Below are positions 35,330 through 48,598 of a stretch of DNA of 64,000 bases, piece after piece; within the stretch, counting starts at the first letter, position 1, and every line of letters begins with the position of its first letter. The notes beneath the pieces were generated by a model. That model made no database searches. It was not told the DNA's origin and saw only the letters and a list, made by a program, of their open reading frames with translations. The translations under genes and the position numbers were made by a program. This DNA comes from Cucumis sativus. Lineage: Eukaryota; Streptophyta; Magnoliopsida; Cucurbitales; Cucurbitaceae. The stretch is taken from contig NC_026658.2 in assembly GCF_000004075.3 (NCBI RefSeq), forward strand, positions 5,208,001 through 5,272,000, written 5' to 3'.

Positions 35330-38300
35330 ATGGAGGATATAGGTCTTTTCAAGCAAGGATGGAAATGGTTTCAGTCGCAGAAACACACTTACTCGCGTGC
35401 TCGAACTGCGTTTTTTAGTTTCAGAGACAAAGTTGGGATGTTTATTGAGAGACATTGGCCAACAGTGTGCCGAGGCTGTGCCTGGATGGGGAGTTTACTA
35501 CGTTTAGTAGTGCTTCAATGGTGGGACTGCATTATAAAAGGCTTCAGATCGCTTATTGGATTAGGCTCTGCTGCATTGCTTCTTATAATGTGGAGTTGCT
35601 TTCTTAGTTTAACCTCCATGTCCTGCCTGGTTTACGTTCTTCTTAGTATGGTATATTCCTCTCTGATACCTGATAAAAAGTTCTTTCTGTTATTTTGGGT
35701 TATTTCAGAATTAGGATCTGGATGTTGCTTGAAATGATAACGAGATTTAAGAAGTTAAGTTCCAAACGGTTCAATCGAATGAGATCAACAGTTGGTCAAA
35801 CGATTGACGTCTGGCTAAAACTTTACACTGGATCTTCACTGTTATAAATTTGACAATTGAGAAGCTAGAGATGTTTAACATTCTATCCACAAAGGTTCAT
35901 ACTAGTATTCAACTACCTTACTTTTCCATATAATCCTTGGTGGTGCCATTGTTTTGCTACTCGTGGTTGAGTTAGGGTGACTATGAATGGTTTAGATTTT
36001 ATTTTCATGATGTAAGTTTGTTGAAAACATCACTGTAAAGGTACCTTGGGGTTTATTGTTCTGTTAATAGCTGAAACACTTTGGTATTGGTAGCCATTTG
36101 TTAAAGTGGATCTTTGACTCAGGGAATTCTCTCCTGTTTCCTTCTCTAGCATCTAGTCCCGTTCTTTGAATTACAATCCCAGTAGCTTTACAATGTCATG
36201 GAAGTTGGCAATAATCGATATATTTTCTAAGTTACTTTGATAAAATTATTTGTTAAGTTGCTTTACAAGGTTCCTTCTATTTTAGTTTAGTAGTGATTAC
36301 GTCAATAAAATGAAATTCCATTTCATTATACTTATAGCTTAGTCCACTGTTTCAGGGAGCTGCAGGAGTTGCTGTTCAATATCTGGGTTACACTCCTGGA
36401 CTTTTTATTGTGGGGCTCTTTGCTATTCTAGTCTTGTGGATGTATGCTAACTTTTGGATTACAGGGACGTTGTTTATAGTTGGAGGTACAAACTTCTTTC
36501 CATAAATTGGGCTCTTTGTAATTACCAGTTTAGTCTCATATTCATTTAGATTAGGGTCTGCCCTTGTTGATAGGGTTGAGACTCCATTTCTTTTCCCTCC
36601 CTATGATATGTGTTACTTTTCACATTTCTCATTCTCGGTTTCCTACACAGACACATATCTTAATAGTTAATACTGTGTTACAGAGTTGACTACTAGATCT
36701 TTTCCATGGTTGTGGTTTGCGTGTCTTCATAGTAGCCAATAGCCATAGTTTACTTCTATTTTTTGTGATTGAAGGTTCAATGTTCCAATCTGTGTATGGC
36801 TTTCCACAATGCAATTATTTTTTCTGTAGTCAACGGGGTAAAAAGGAAAAAACAACCACATATATTTCATAAATAAGTCTATTGAAGCTATTGGGGGAAG
36901 GTGAATTATGGCAACGTTTCACCATATTAGATGTTATATTGACTGAAAAAGTGCTATTTTGCATACAAATGTTGTCTCTGCATCTTCCAAGACTGATATC
37001 TTATCTGTGAATTGTCACGAGGGTGTTACAAAAGTATCAACTAATTTCTCCGTTTGTATGGAGTTACATGTACTAATAAAATGTCTATAGTACTGGGAAG
37101 GAAAATGTTTATGGGCATATTATCTCTAAAATAAATATTTTAAATTTAGAAATGACATGTAGAGAAAGATAGATGTTTCCAATACTTTCCAATTTTACTG
37201 CACACTGCTCATGGTGGTTGCAATAAGAGATCTATATGAACTTTTTATACTTCTGCACACCACTATTCACCCTTATGCCCACTTTAGTATCCGTTTCCCT
37301 TAAGGGTAAATTTTCTTGATGAATCTATACTCCACTTCAATCAAATTGCTATTTGAATCTTGAAATTCTGTCAGTTGATTTGGGTTTTTGGTTATCCTTT
37401 CTTATTTGCAGGTTATTTATTCTCTCTTAATCATGCACGGTTGGTGGTCTTGATGGCAACTGTATATGCTATATATTGTGTCAAAGTTCGTGTTGGATGG
37501 CCGGGTGTCTTTCTCTCAATAAATCTTGCATTTCTATCCAATGATGCATTAAATTATTTGCTCCAATGGTGTGATAAGGCGAGTGAGAGCTCACATTTTG
37601 AAGAGCAGAAACAATCTGAAACAGTTTCGGGAGATGAATTCTCAGGAGAGTGTGAATACTCTATTCCTACCAGTGAGTCGGAGAAGGTTCATCCATGCAA
37701 GTCAGCCAGCCCAACTGTTGTGACATCTGTTGTTGATAACCAAAAAGAGGCTTCTTGTAGCAAGGTGACCAAAGATCAGACTGATTCAGTTGATGAGATG
37801 AAAAGGATTTTGGATAGTGGGGACCATTATGAAGCGCTGGGATTTACACGTCACAAGAAGATTGATGTCATAGTTTTAAAAAAGGAATACAGAAAAAAGG
37901 TGACGTGGTGTGCTCATTATTTTGGAACACAATTTCCCTTTTTCACATTTGAAAAATAATGGGGGTCTAATTATGTAATTTAGTCATTGGGATCACTCTC
38001 AAACACATTTTTCTTGTGAATTATAAAAATATATCTTGAAGGGGAACTGACTTGCAGTATGTGAATGAAACGTTACTATATTCCTTAGATATTTTTCCTG
38101 TTAGGCATGTTCCTCAGGAAAATTCTTAAAACCATCACTATCTAGTGGAAATTGACCTATAATTGTAACAGAATTCTTATCTATATTGAGACATATGTCA
38201 GATGTAGTAACATGTTGATTTTCTAACTTAATATTTAAATATATAGTGATCTATTCGTGATTTTATGTCATGTGACTCATGTCTATGCTATTTCATATGA

Positions 38301-41300
38301 AAAGATGCTACACTTCATTTTTTGTATCATATTAACATATTTATATAACTCTTAATCAGTTTTGGTACATTGGTATACTGCTTTTTTTTTAAAGAACATA
38401 TTTAGGGTATGTTTTGAAATTGATCACTGTTTGGGTGAAACAATATCAAAGAAGTTAGATAAATTTGCCTGGAAAAATTATTGTACTCCCATGGTCTCAG
38501 TCCCGGCTACATAGCTGAGAATATTATATGGGAAAAGTAAAATGATGTCAGAGGCTAATGAAATTCCTTTCCATTTGCTCTTGATGCCAACATTCTAGTA
38601 TTAGTCACTCCTAGAATCTCTTGAGGAAAAATTGTACTAATGTTTGTCTTTTCTTTTAGGCCGTGCTTGTGCATCCTGATAAAAATATGGGAAGTCCATT
38701 GGCGAGTGAGTCATTTAAGAAGCTTCAATGTGCATATGAGGTAATGTTAACTTTTTTGTCTTAGCTTTCTGTTTCTTCAATCATATCTGCCGCGAGAGTT
38801 GTGAGTGGCTTTCAACTCTATGGCCATTATCATCTCTTACTCATGTTTGCATGGAAAATTAGGTTCTTTCTGACTCTGTGAAGAAAAGAGACTATGATGA
38901 GCAATTGAGAAAGGAGGAATCGAAGACTAAAAGTGTCTGCCAGAGGTCCCAGTCCTATGGGACTTCACAACAGGTTGTGCATAATCTTTGTACGATTGAT
39001 GCTGACATTTTATAGTTTAATTTATGTGTGTTTCATTCATGATAAATGTTCATTTGTTTCTAACTCAGATGATATTTATGGTAATTAGAAAGGAAGCTAA
39101 TACAATTATACTAATAAAGATGGCAATTTCTTTCTGACTAGACTCTGTAGGAGGGAGAGAGAGAATGAAGCATCTTCTAGGCATTAGTCAATCTTATTCT
39201 TCGGTTCAATATACTTTCAAGTTACGTCTAGATGGCATTGTAAGATTTGAAGCATTTGCTTACATAGACTCTTCGGAGTTGTTTGGGCGTAGAGTTGCTG
39301 TAGTTTGTGGTTATTGTAATATGTGGAATTATATAATAGTTTTGTGGAGTTAGAATAGTTTGTCTTTGGGGTGTAGGCTATTTTATCTGAGTTTAGATAG
39401 TTTGTATTTGTGATAATCTGAGTTTAGGAAGTTTGTATTTGCGATGCATGCTATTTGAACCTAGATTCAAGAAGTTTATGTTTGGGGGGTAAATTATTCT
39501 AGTTCGAGTTTACAATTTATGTGTTTAGGTTGCTGAATTTTTTAACCTGGAGTTCTTAAGTTTGGTATCTAAATATCATATTTTGTAAACAGAAATAAAA
39601 ATATTTGTTCTGCCAATCTTTAAAAATGCATTAGATTTTAAGTTACGTTCTTCTCCGTTCATTTGGTCATTTTGGGGTTGAAAGTGCACAAAAGCAACCA
39701 ATGCTCTAAGTCCATTTACACAATTTTGTTTGGTTTGCTCTACACTCAATGTTTCTAGAATGCCAAATTACAATAAAAGAAGACTAATACCATGCACCGG
39801 TCATCGACCAAGTATAGGTGGTTGCTGGAGGTGATTGTCAGAGTTGACCGTTAGAAGTCGTTATCATTGCAAATAACTGGGGCTGGTTGCTGCTGAAATT
39901 TGTCGTTATTGGTGGTTTTTGCAGAAGTTAGTTGTCTGAGTTGGTGGAGTCATTAGAAACATGGGAGAGAGAGAGAAATGGTTATTTTAACCATTGAGAT
40001 GAAAATACTACCTTAGCCACTGAGTTAAAGTAGCCCCTTACTCCCATTTTCTTAAAGCCTTCCCCAAGTGTTTGAGTGAGCTATTATAACCGCTCAACCC
40101 ATTCCAAATTGGAGCCTCAGACTACTGTCCTTTTGTTTCCTATATGGTGGAATCCATTGTTGTTTCTTCTGTAGATTTGTGTGATTCTTTTTAAATTATT
40201 GATTGTGAATTAATGGCTTGAAAATTATTTTTGAAGATAGACGTAGGGAGAGGAACCAGTCTAGATTTTGATACCTTTTTAAGAATTAGTTTCATAACCT
40301 CCATTTGAGATACTGGCCCAAAGAATTTAAGTGGCAATGCAAGTCGCCTCTTACAGAAGAAGCTTGTACCTAATCCTTAATTATGCATGCTTTCACTGTT
40401 AGATTCTTGTGACTACTTGAAGTGAATTAATTTGTCGGGGACAAGTGTGGCTTCTGAGGCTTGTTTCTTCTTGTCTGAGCATTTCTCAAGTTGCTAGTGT
40501 ATAAGCAACTTTTAATCTACTCTGTGAGCAGATGAATTCCGATTATTGCTCTGAGGAGTCAAGACGCATACAGTGCAGTAAATGCGGTCATTCACACATA
40601 TGGGTCTGCACAAATAGGAATAAGACGAAGGCAAGATGGTGTCAGGTTATTCTCTAAGCTTTATATGTACTCTCTGTTTGAATCTCTCTTTGTGTGAATT
40701 TTAATTTTGAGAATAAGTTTGTTCGGTACACGCTTTGATGTCAGGATTGTTGTCAATATCATCAAGCTAAGGATGGAGACGGATGGGTCGAATATAAAGG
40801 TTCTCTAGTCTTTGATAAACCTCAGAAAGTAAGTTCCTTCACATACTCAAGCTCAAGTATTTTTTCTTGCTTGTTCCCTTTACTTTTTCTATCCATTGTT
40901 TTCAATCAACCATGAAGGGGAGTATCTAATGATTGTGATCCTTTATTAGATCTCTCTAGCCTCTTTCAAGTTCTCTACCAACAATATTATGTTTTTCTTT
41001 CCTTTTCTTTTCCTTTCTATTTTTCTTGATAGTAAAATGTCCATGAAATAATGTCCCAAGTCCCAACCTTATTGCCCTGTATTGACTTTATCCGACGTTA
41101 GATCTAGGAGACAACATGGGGTTCCATTATATTATTTATTCTCATCTTGTCTTATATAGAGATATGTTTGATATCCATATTTTACTGTTGTCCATCTAAA
41201 AAGTTGATTTACTCTTTTAAACGTTACCTTTTCTTTGTAGATGGATATTCCACGTGCTTTTGTTTGTGCCGAGAGCAAAATCTTTGATGTGTCCGAATGG

Positions 41301-41672
41301 GCGATTTGTCAAGTAAGTGGTTGATAGTCTGTAATTTAATAGCTTGGGTTCATGCTCTGATCTTCAAGGATTTAAGTTCTAAACTGGACTTTGGAGCAGG
41401 GAATGGCTTGCAGGCCCAATACTCATCGCCCAAGCTTTCATGTAAACATGGTCGGTTTAGGGAAAACCACACAACGATCCAAGTCGAGTAGATTTCCTTG
41501 GGAATTGGATGCTGAAATGATGGATGAAGACGAGGAAGAATTTGAGCTGTGGCTTCAGCAGGCTTTAGCCTCTGGTCTTTTTTGCGAAACCTCGAAACGG
41601 AGAAAGAGCTGGAGTCCATTCAAGCTGGGCCAGAAGATAGGGAGCAAACAATGGCGAAGAACATCATGCTAG
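35330..41672 (+). CDS. Membrane J-domain protein with zinc ribbon (DNAJC14-like, At1g79030/At1g16680 type)
   Basis: Nine coding exons (35330-35650, 36356-36485, 37412-37899, 38660-38740, 38863-38973, 40532-40645, 40745-40828, 41241-41312, 41400-41672) give 557 aa. A hydrophobic region from about residue 75 to 205 holds several membrane spans. A polar, Ser/Glu-rich linker follows (about 210-285). The J domain runs from about 288 to 355, with HYEALGF, the HPD triad (318-320) needed to stimulate Hsp70, and KKRDYDE. A zinc-ribbon-like segment follows, with CxxC pairs at 392/395 and 414/417 and the family motif KARWCQDC, then DGDGWVEY. The tail has an acidic patch (EMMDEDEEEFELW) and a basic end. 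Animal DNAJC14 is an ER co-chaperone; ER location here is inference. Intron 5 (1.56 kb) carries repeat DNA. Confidence 0.92.
39330..40110. mobile_element. Repeat-bearing element inside intron 5 of the J-protein gene
   Basis: About 39340-39550 contains four or five imperfect copies of a unit around 45 bp (GAGTTTAGATAGTTTGTATT and TTTGGGGTGTAGGCTATTTT variants). About 39790-40110 follows, with a GGTTGCTGG-rich stretch and an end resembling the 26.1-kb element (AAGTGTTTGAGTGAGCTATT, ATAACC, CAACCC). No coding frame of note is present. Boundaries and class are uncertain. Confidence 0.4.
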
Positions 41673-43617
41673 AGCAGCAAAGACCTGGGTCTCAGCAGTT
41701 TTGCTTGCTTATTCCCAAGGAGAAATGTGCACGTGCCACCTTCTCATTCACAAGGTACGAATGAGAAACGATTTACTCAACCAGTTGGAAGAATGCCTAG
41801 ACTTATTGAAATCACGAGGAAGACATAACGTCGACAATAATATAGGATTCACTGGGTCTGGTGGCAGGTTTAATCCAAAGCTTAGGCAAATAGCCTTTGT
41901 TGCTTAGATTCTCACACATCCTCTTAGATACCTAAAGCATGAGATCCCTTGTAACTTTTTGGCCTCAATTCCAAGTACCTCCAAATCTTGTCCTCTATGT
42001 TAATTGAAAATATATCTGCTGCTGTTGCTTCAGTTTCTTCACCCCCTTCAAAATTCAAGCTAAATCCCAATCTTCTAGAAGATTTAACTTGTACACTTCC
42101 CAATCTCATGTACATATCTTCTCTCTTTTTTTAGTTTTCTTATTTATATTATTGTTTGCCTTCAAGGCATGGCTTCTTATGTTAGGTACGTAGATAAATT
42201 TCAACATTCAGCATTAGCAGCAGAATTCTCTTTTTTGATTAATGTGTTAACAACCTGATTCCCACCGTTTTCTCCATTCACATTCTTTTTCTGTGAGATT
42301 GCTCTTTCTTTATGTTACTGTTTTTTTTCCTCCTCTCTTTGTAGATTTATCTTCATTTTCAAAACACAAGAAAAGTTATGATGAGTTGGTTTAGATGATG
42401 CAAGTAAAAGCTTAGGTAAATGGTTTGTCTGAAGGCATTTAAGTACATTTTACTTGGCATTCTTTTTTATCAGTTGGAGGTTTTGTAGCTTAAAGTTGAG
42501 GATTTTGGATATTTTTGTTTATCTTTTCTTTGTTCGAGAGTTCTAGTCTGATGTGACCTAGGAATGTATTAGTGATTAAGAGATCTATATATTATGAATC
42601 TTCCTATTCCTATTAGGTACAAAGAAAGAATGTGAAATATGAGTTCAAGTTGAGTTGTACTTGGGTGGACAAAGTTTTAGAATTTCCTTTACATATGGTC
42701 ACTATTGCCCTTGTTCTTTTATATTCATTTTCTCAATTTCCTTTGTCTCTTCTCTTCTCATCTATAGATTCAAAAAGGAAAAAAAAAAAAAAACTTGAGA
42801 GGAGGTTCCAGATGTAGAACAAAAGCATAAAAAAAAAGTGGCAGTGTGTTAGAACATAGAAAGAGGGGAAAGAGATATTTGTGACACAAAAAGGAAAAAA
42901 ATTATATTTAGTTTAAAATATCCATAATAAAAGATATATATATATATATTTTGGAGAATTGCGGCAAATATTTATACTCTTTGGAAATATGAGGTGATAA
43001 TTTTTTTTTTCTCTAAGTAATTAAGAGTAAAATAAACATGAATGTTTATATGCTATAAATTTTTTTTGGATTTTAACTATAAATGTCTATAAAAAAAAAC
43101 TGTATAATTTCTGTTATATATATGAATATAATTTCTGCTATATATATATGAAAAATGGTTGTAAATGAAAACTGTTGAAATGTTTATACAGTAGACAAAA
43201 ATTTTAAATGAATAATAGACTAAATATTGTAGTAATAGAATTATAGAAATATAGGTTTAAGTGTCTATCCTTAATCAAATTTGAAATCTTATGTATTTAT
43301 TTGCTAAATTTGAAAATAAGAATTGAGTTCACTCCTAATTTCAACAAATAAAATTAGAATATTTTTAAAGTTCACAAATGGCGACTCTTGCACAAGATGT
43401 TCCATTAAAAAAAAAAAATTAAACTTCAGTATGTTTTTCTTTGAAATTTAATGAATTTGGAGACGAGGAAGAGCAACAGAAGTTGTATACTTTATGGGTT
43501 AATAATATGGAGTTTAATTTCATGAATGAAATGATGAAGATGCGACAATTGGATTTGACAAATAAACATTGCTTCATCGTTTAAAAACATCTTCCCTCAC
43601 CGCAAAAGGACACAACC
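41673..43617. other. 3' UTR of the J-protein gene and gene-free stretch
   Basis: The first few hundred bases are the probable 3' UTR. Further on there are poly(A) and (AT)n tracts (about 42779-42793 and 42935-42951) and AT-rich DNA without coding frames. The last 60 bases or so are the Iojap 5' UTR. Confidence 0.5.
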
Positions 43618-46600
43618 ATGGCGTTATCCACTACCTTATCTCTTCACGGCGCCGGTGCCGGAACCTTGTTTGGCGCTGAGCTCCGGCAATTGGGTCACGA
43701 TTATTTCGGAGTTTTCAAAAGACCCAGAAAACAAATTTTCTGCTCATGCTGGAATGGGTCTCCATTTCCTTACCGAAACTGCCTTTGGAGGGTACCCTCT
43801 GTCAATAACTTCCATTTGAAGTCAATGGAGTCCTCGCCATTGTTCGCCGTCGGAGGAGAAGCTGAAGATGGCTTTTTATCGGTATTTTCTTTTCATTTCC
43901 TTTGTTTGGAACTAACTTGAATTATGTTTCGTTAATATGTATTTGGAATAGATTTCGTTCTTGTTACTAATTGATGTGTGGTTTCTGGGATTTCGTTGAG
44001 GCATAACTTGATTGATCGAAATCTTACCTTTTTCTTTGTTCAAAATGGATGTTATTTGCTAAAAGAAAAGAGGCTTCTCTCTTATCTTTCCCCTTTATTT
44101 TTGGAGCTGAAGCTACTTGGGATTATGGGAGGAACCTTATCTACTTGGAAGTTATTTGCAAAAAGAAAAAGAAGCTCACTTATCTCTCTCTCTTTGTATT
44201 TTTTTTCCTTTTGCACTGGTTGTTTGAATGCTGCAGCTAATTGGGAATTGATAAGAACCTTGTCAAAATTAAGAAAGTTATTAGCAAAAACAACAGGAGC
44301 CCTCCTCCTTGGATCTACTGGGGAAGAATATTCTCAAAATGAGAGTAACTTGCAAAATAAAATTAGTCTCTCCATCTCCCTCTTTCATATTCCCTTTACT
44401 TTGATCTTTGGATGATGCAGCTGCCTGAGAGGAGCTTCATCAAATCGGAAGTTTCAAAAGAAAGAAGAAATCTGTCTCTCTCTTTCTCTCTTCTGTAGTT
44501 TTCCTTGATAATGGTGGGATTGAGTTACTTTGAACTGTATTAAACATTCAGTATTGAGTACAGTGATTTAGCCTATGAATCATACTTTATGTTTCTTTAC
44601 TGGGTTCTAAATGATGCTTTTTGTAAAAAGGAAACAAGAAACTGACGATTGAAGAGGCTGAATCCAAGACACTCTTTTGAATTGTTCTGGAACTTGTATG
44701 TTCATTTACTTGCTGATCTTCGTAGAAAAATCAAGTCATCATTATGTTTTCATTTTCAGACTCAAATTTAATTTGGATTTTGGTGAAGGAAAAAAAATAC
44801 TAATCAAACCGATCTATACTAACTCTGGATATCAATTTATTTTAAATGATTGCCTTAGGGTAAAGATCGTAATGGTTTCTATTACACATTCTAAATGTCT
44901 GATATTTTTGTTGCTGTTGCACGTTACTGCAACTACTTGCGATACTTGCGATACTGTCAGACTCAAACTTAAATTTGGTATAAAGGAAAAAAAAAATACT
45001 AATCAAACTGGTCTGCACTAACTTTTGATATTAATTTATTTTAAATGATTGCCATAGGGTAGAGATCTTGATGCATTTTATTGCGCATTTAAATGTCGGA
45101 TGCTTTTTGTTGTGAAGTACTGCATTTGCTTGTGATATTGATCAACCCAGTCAATGATTTCTGGCAGAATATGAATGATGAAACCGATGACATGTATGAT
45201 GAATTGTTCAAGAAATATGGGAATGTGGTATTCAAGAGCAATGACCAAAAGCCTCCCAGTGCAGAAATTGACGATGACTCGGAAAGCCTTTCATGTAAGT
45301 GATATCTCTTTACATTAGCAAGATCAAGAAGCAAACATAAGCATGTTGTGGACAAATCTGTTGTGTTCATGTGGTGATTTGCCTGCCAACTGCCTGCTTC
45401 ATCTATGAGTATAATGAATAATCTTAGCTAATATATCTTAATTTGATATGGTTTCTAGTAGTGTTGTTGTTAAGTATTTAAACGAAAGGAATGGAACAAT
45501 CTTATCATTCTTTGGTTGAATCAGTAACAGAAATGGGAAGTGGAATGGAAAAAATGATTTCCTTGGCATTTCCAGAGGTTTCTTTTCCCCTCTCATTTGA
45601 TGTGAAATGGTTACGTACAAATTACATATCTATCCAAAAACAAGTGTAGATCGTCGAATCCACCTGGGCAGTCCTTTTAATTGGAGAAGTTGAGAGAATT
45701 CATATTCATTCTGAAGGGATTGAATAAGCCTTTTGGATGTGTACCATAGACAACAAAATAGCGAAAGAAAACAGTCTAAGGGCAGCGGAAGATGTGACCC
45801 TTCCTGTAGAAACTAAAAAACTGCTATCCAGTAGTTTCGAATCAGTTAAAAATGAATTTTGTTTCTCACACGCCACCAGGACACTCTAAGCTGTACATTA
45901 CTACAAAAACCCTCAAAGAGCAATCAAAGATAGAAAACAATAGGTACCTCAAGTTTTCAACTTTTCAATAGGCAGAAAGCAACTATGGACGAACAATTAG
46001 TACATAATTAACATACGTATTTTGTCCAGTTATATTGTGAATTCAAAACTTCATTACATGGAATGATTCGTGAACTAATTTTCCAATGCTTATCTCTGTA
46101 GTTGCTGTATCAATGGCGAAGGTTGCAAGTGATGTAAAGGCTGCAGATATCCGGGTTCTATTTGTGAAACCTCTAGTTTATTGGACAAGATTTTTCATCA
46201 TTGCAACAGCATTTTCTCGCCCTCAGATCGATGCTATTGGGTACTGCTGCCTTTTTGGTTTGTTGTCCTCTTATCGCTTGCAATAAGGAAATCTATATAT
46301 GAAGGTTTTCCTTAAACTGATGTTCAATTATATTTTCCAATGCAGATCCCGAATAAGAGATCTTGCCGAGAAGAAGTATGGAAGAAGTCCTTCTGGTGAT
46401 GTGAAGCCAAATTCCTGGACTTTGTTGGATTTTGGTATGCACTATTTGTATTTCACTTTGATGATAAATGAGTGTTCCGTTAGAGATGATGGATGCACCA
46501 GAAACCTGGACAGAGAACCAATTAGAAAGAAACAACTTGTGTTGAACTAATAGCTATACGAAAATACGTAGTATACCTAGAGGAAAAAAAAACTCCTGAA

Positions 46601-47244
46601 ATGATCCTTCTAGGTACTAGTTCAAGCTCTTTGGTGGATGTTTCTAAATAGCAGCTTTTAGAGTGAGCAAAATTTTTCTGAGATTTAGTAGTAGGGATGG
46701 ATGATGAACTTAATGTAAGTAGTGAGGCCATTTAATTTGGTGGCATCCCATTTATATGAAAAAGGAATTGATGTATAAATGTCCGTAGCGAAGATCTAAA
46801 GAGCATTAGATTCTAATCTCGTGAAGTACCAATGCTTCAATCTTTAAAAAAAACCATTTCAGATTAAGTCTATCAAAATGAAATGTGATTTTTCACCAAT
46901 CAGAGCTCATCATTTAATATAGAGCGGATATGGCTTTGAGACCTCTTTGTGACTATAGGATCATTTTATCATCGCTTTATTATCGGTGTGCTATGCCTTT
47001 TTCCATATTATGTGTGAAGTCCATTTTGGAATTCAGTTAAGATATTAGTCCAAAATGTGCATCGATTGATCTTTGATACCGAAGAACTAAGAAGTAAAGC
47101 AAATTGCTGTGATGTTTTTTGTTCTCAGGAGATGTGGTTATCCATATTTTTCTACCCCAGCAGAGGGCATTCTATAACTTGGAAGAGTTCTATGGCAATG
47201 CAACTCCCGTGGAGCTACCGTTCGAAAACCAACGGCCGTTTTGA
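43618..47244 (+). CDS. Protein Iojap / RsfS ribosome silencing factor, chloroplast
   Basis: Five exons (43618-43881, 45168-45294, 46102-46240, 46346-46434, 47129-47244) join to 244 aa. The first 75 or so residues are a chloroplast transit-type region (Ser, Arg and Leu rich, few acids). A short acidic segment follows, encoded by exon 2 (DETDDMYDELFKKYG, then EIDDDSESLS). The RsfS domain is residues about 135-240, with ASDVKAADIRVLFVKPLV, RFFIIATAFSRPQIDAI, KPNSWTLLDFGDVVIHIFLP and QRAFYNLEEFYGNA. In bacteria RsfS binds L14 (uL14) on the large subunit and blocks subunit joining. Plant Iojap proteins are needed for plastid development (maize iojap; Arabidopsis At3g12930/DG238). Residues typical of the fold are intact. 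Intron 1 carries duplicated repeat blocks. Confidence 0.94.
44040..45140 (+). repeat. Two families of duplicated blocks within Iojap intron 1
   Basis: Family A is a roughly 110-130-bp block repeated imperfectly from about 44040 to 44480 (TTGGGATTATGGGAGGAACC and GAAGTTATTTGCAAAAAGAA variants). Family B is a roughly 190-200-bp block in two adjacent copies, about 44757-44955 and 44957-45135, sharing CAGACTCAAA, AATACTAATCAAAC, TTTATTTTAAATGATTGCC and GTAGAGATC-type sequence. Both are intronic and non-coding. Confidence 0.7.
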
Positions 47245-48581
47245 AGTAAAAACCGCAGCGGATTTCCCGCCGAGCAGCTGATGGTGAAGGAAAAATGCAG
47301 TTTGTTGGCAGCTGGTGAGGCAGATTGCTTATGTTTGTTGTGTCCTCTCATGAAAACAGCTACCATGTGAAGTGTTGCAGAAGCAGCTGCATGAGTTGGG
47401 AGTTCCAACTTCTGACTGCTTGAGGTTGAAGACAGAATCACTTGGCAGATGGTGGTATTATTGAGAGCCCTATCCCAAACTTTCTTCTGTCTCCTAACTC
47501 TCCCTTTCTCTTTCTCTTTCTCTTTCTCTCTCTTATGAATCACTGGTTTGATTTGAGATAGTTTTTAAGTAAAGTTAGTTGTTATGAATCTAGTTGGTTA
47601 GAAGGGGCCCTATTACTTACACCAATGAATTAAGATTCCATTACTAATTGGAGAAAACTTGTAGGAGAATTAAAATGAATTTGGTTTGGTCAAGTATTGT
47701 ATTCGAATTTCTTGTATATTAAGGATATCAGAGAATCTCCATCTCATACTATTGTATTCAATATTCATATTGTTCTCATGGTTGAAGTGAGAATTGATTT
47801 TTAATTTGCAGAATCTTTTGTTAAACTACAAAAATGAAAATCAAAAGAAATAAAACAGATTTGGATCAACATTTTAAGCGATTTTGGGAGACTTTAATAC
47901 TTCTCTTCTAATCCTGAATTGTCTGGCGAATAAAAAATGGCTTTTAAAACAATCAAGTTGGTTTGAAATCTTCTTTTCTTTTCTATTTGAAAAATCACTA
48001 TAGAATTTATTCCTAAATAATAATAATGGACCAACAATCACTTTACTTTATGGTTATGCAATATTTGTCTTTAATTGATTTTTTTCCACTCTTGTAACTT
48101 GTGATTTTAAGTGCCAACCATAGATTAATTACATATGATAAATCAATTGAGTAATGATTAAAACTTATAGCGTATAGAGTAAAACTATTGTGAATTAGTC
48201 TCTTAATCAATTTGGAACCTAAAACCTATTTATTAATCACTATAAGGTTGGGGGATCGCATGCAATTAATGTTTTTTATTTTATTAGGTTTTGATTTTTG
48301 GGTTTCCTTTGACAAAATTGTTCACCACTAGCTTTCATTCAATTATATTTTAATTGCCTTAATTATTATTAGTCGATTTTCAACTATCAAATTATGATAA
48401 TTAGGTTTCTTTTATTCATAGACTATGGTCTAAATTAAATATATATAATTTGAATTTGGTTAACTTACTTTCTGGAATTAGTTTATAGGAATTAATGCAG
48501 AATTTGCCAAACCATGTTCGTAATGTGATAATATCATCTTACCTCTCCATCCTTCAATTTTTTAATTGTTATATTGTCTAT

Positions 48582-48598
48582 ACACACACACACACACA
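48582..48598. repeat. (AC)8 microsatellite
   Basis: An uninterrupted CA/AC dinucleotide run. Confidence 0.85.

Noticed and set aside
41549..41907. Frames after and overlapping the last exon of the J-protein gene (for example 41701-41907)
   Set aside because: They lie in the 3' UTR or in alternative frames of the final exon. No splice join was found and the J-protein frame ends cleanly at 41672.
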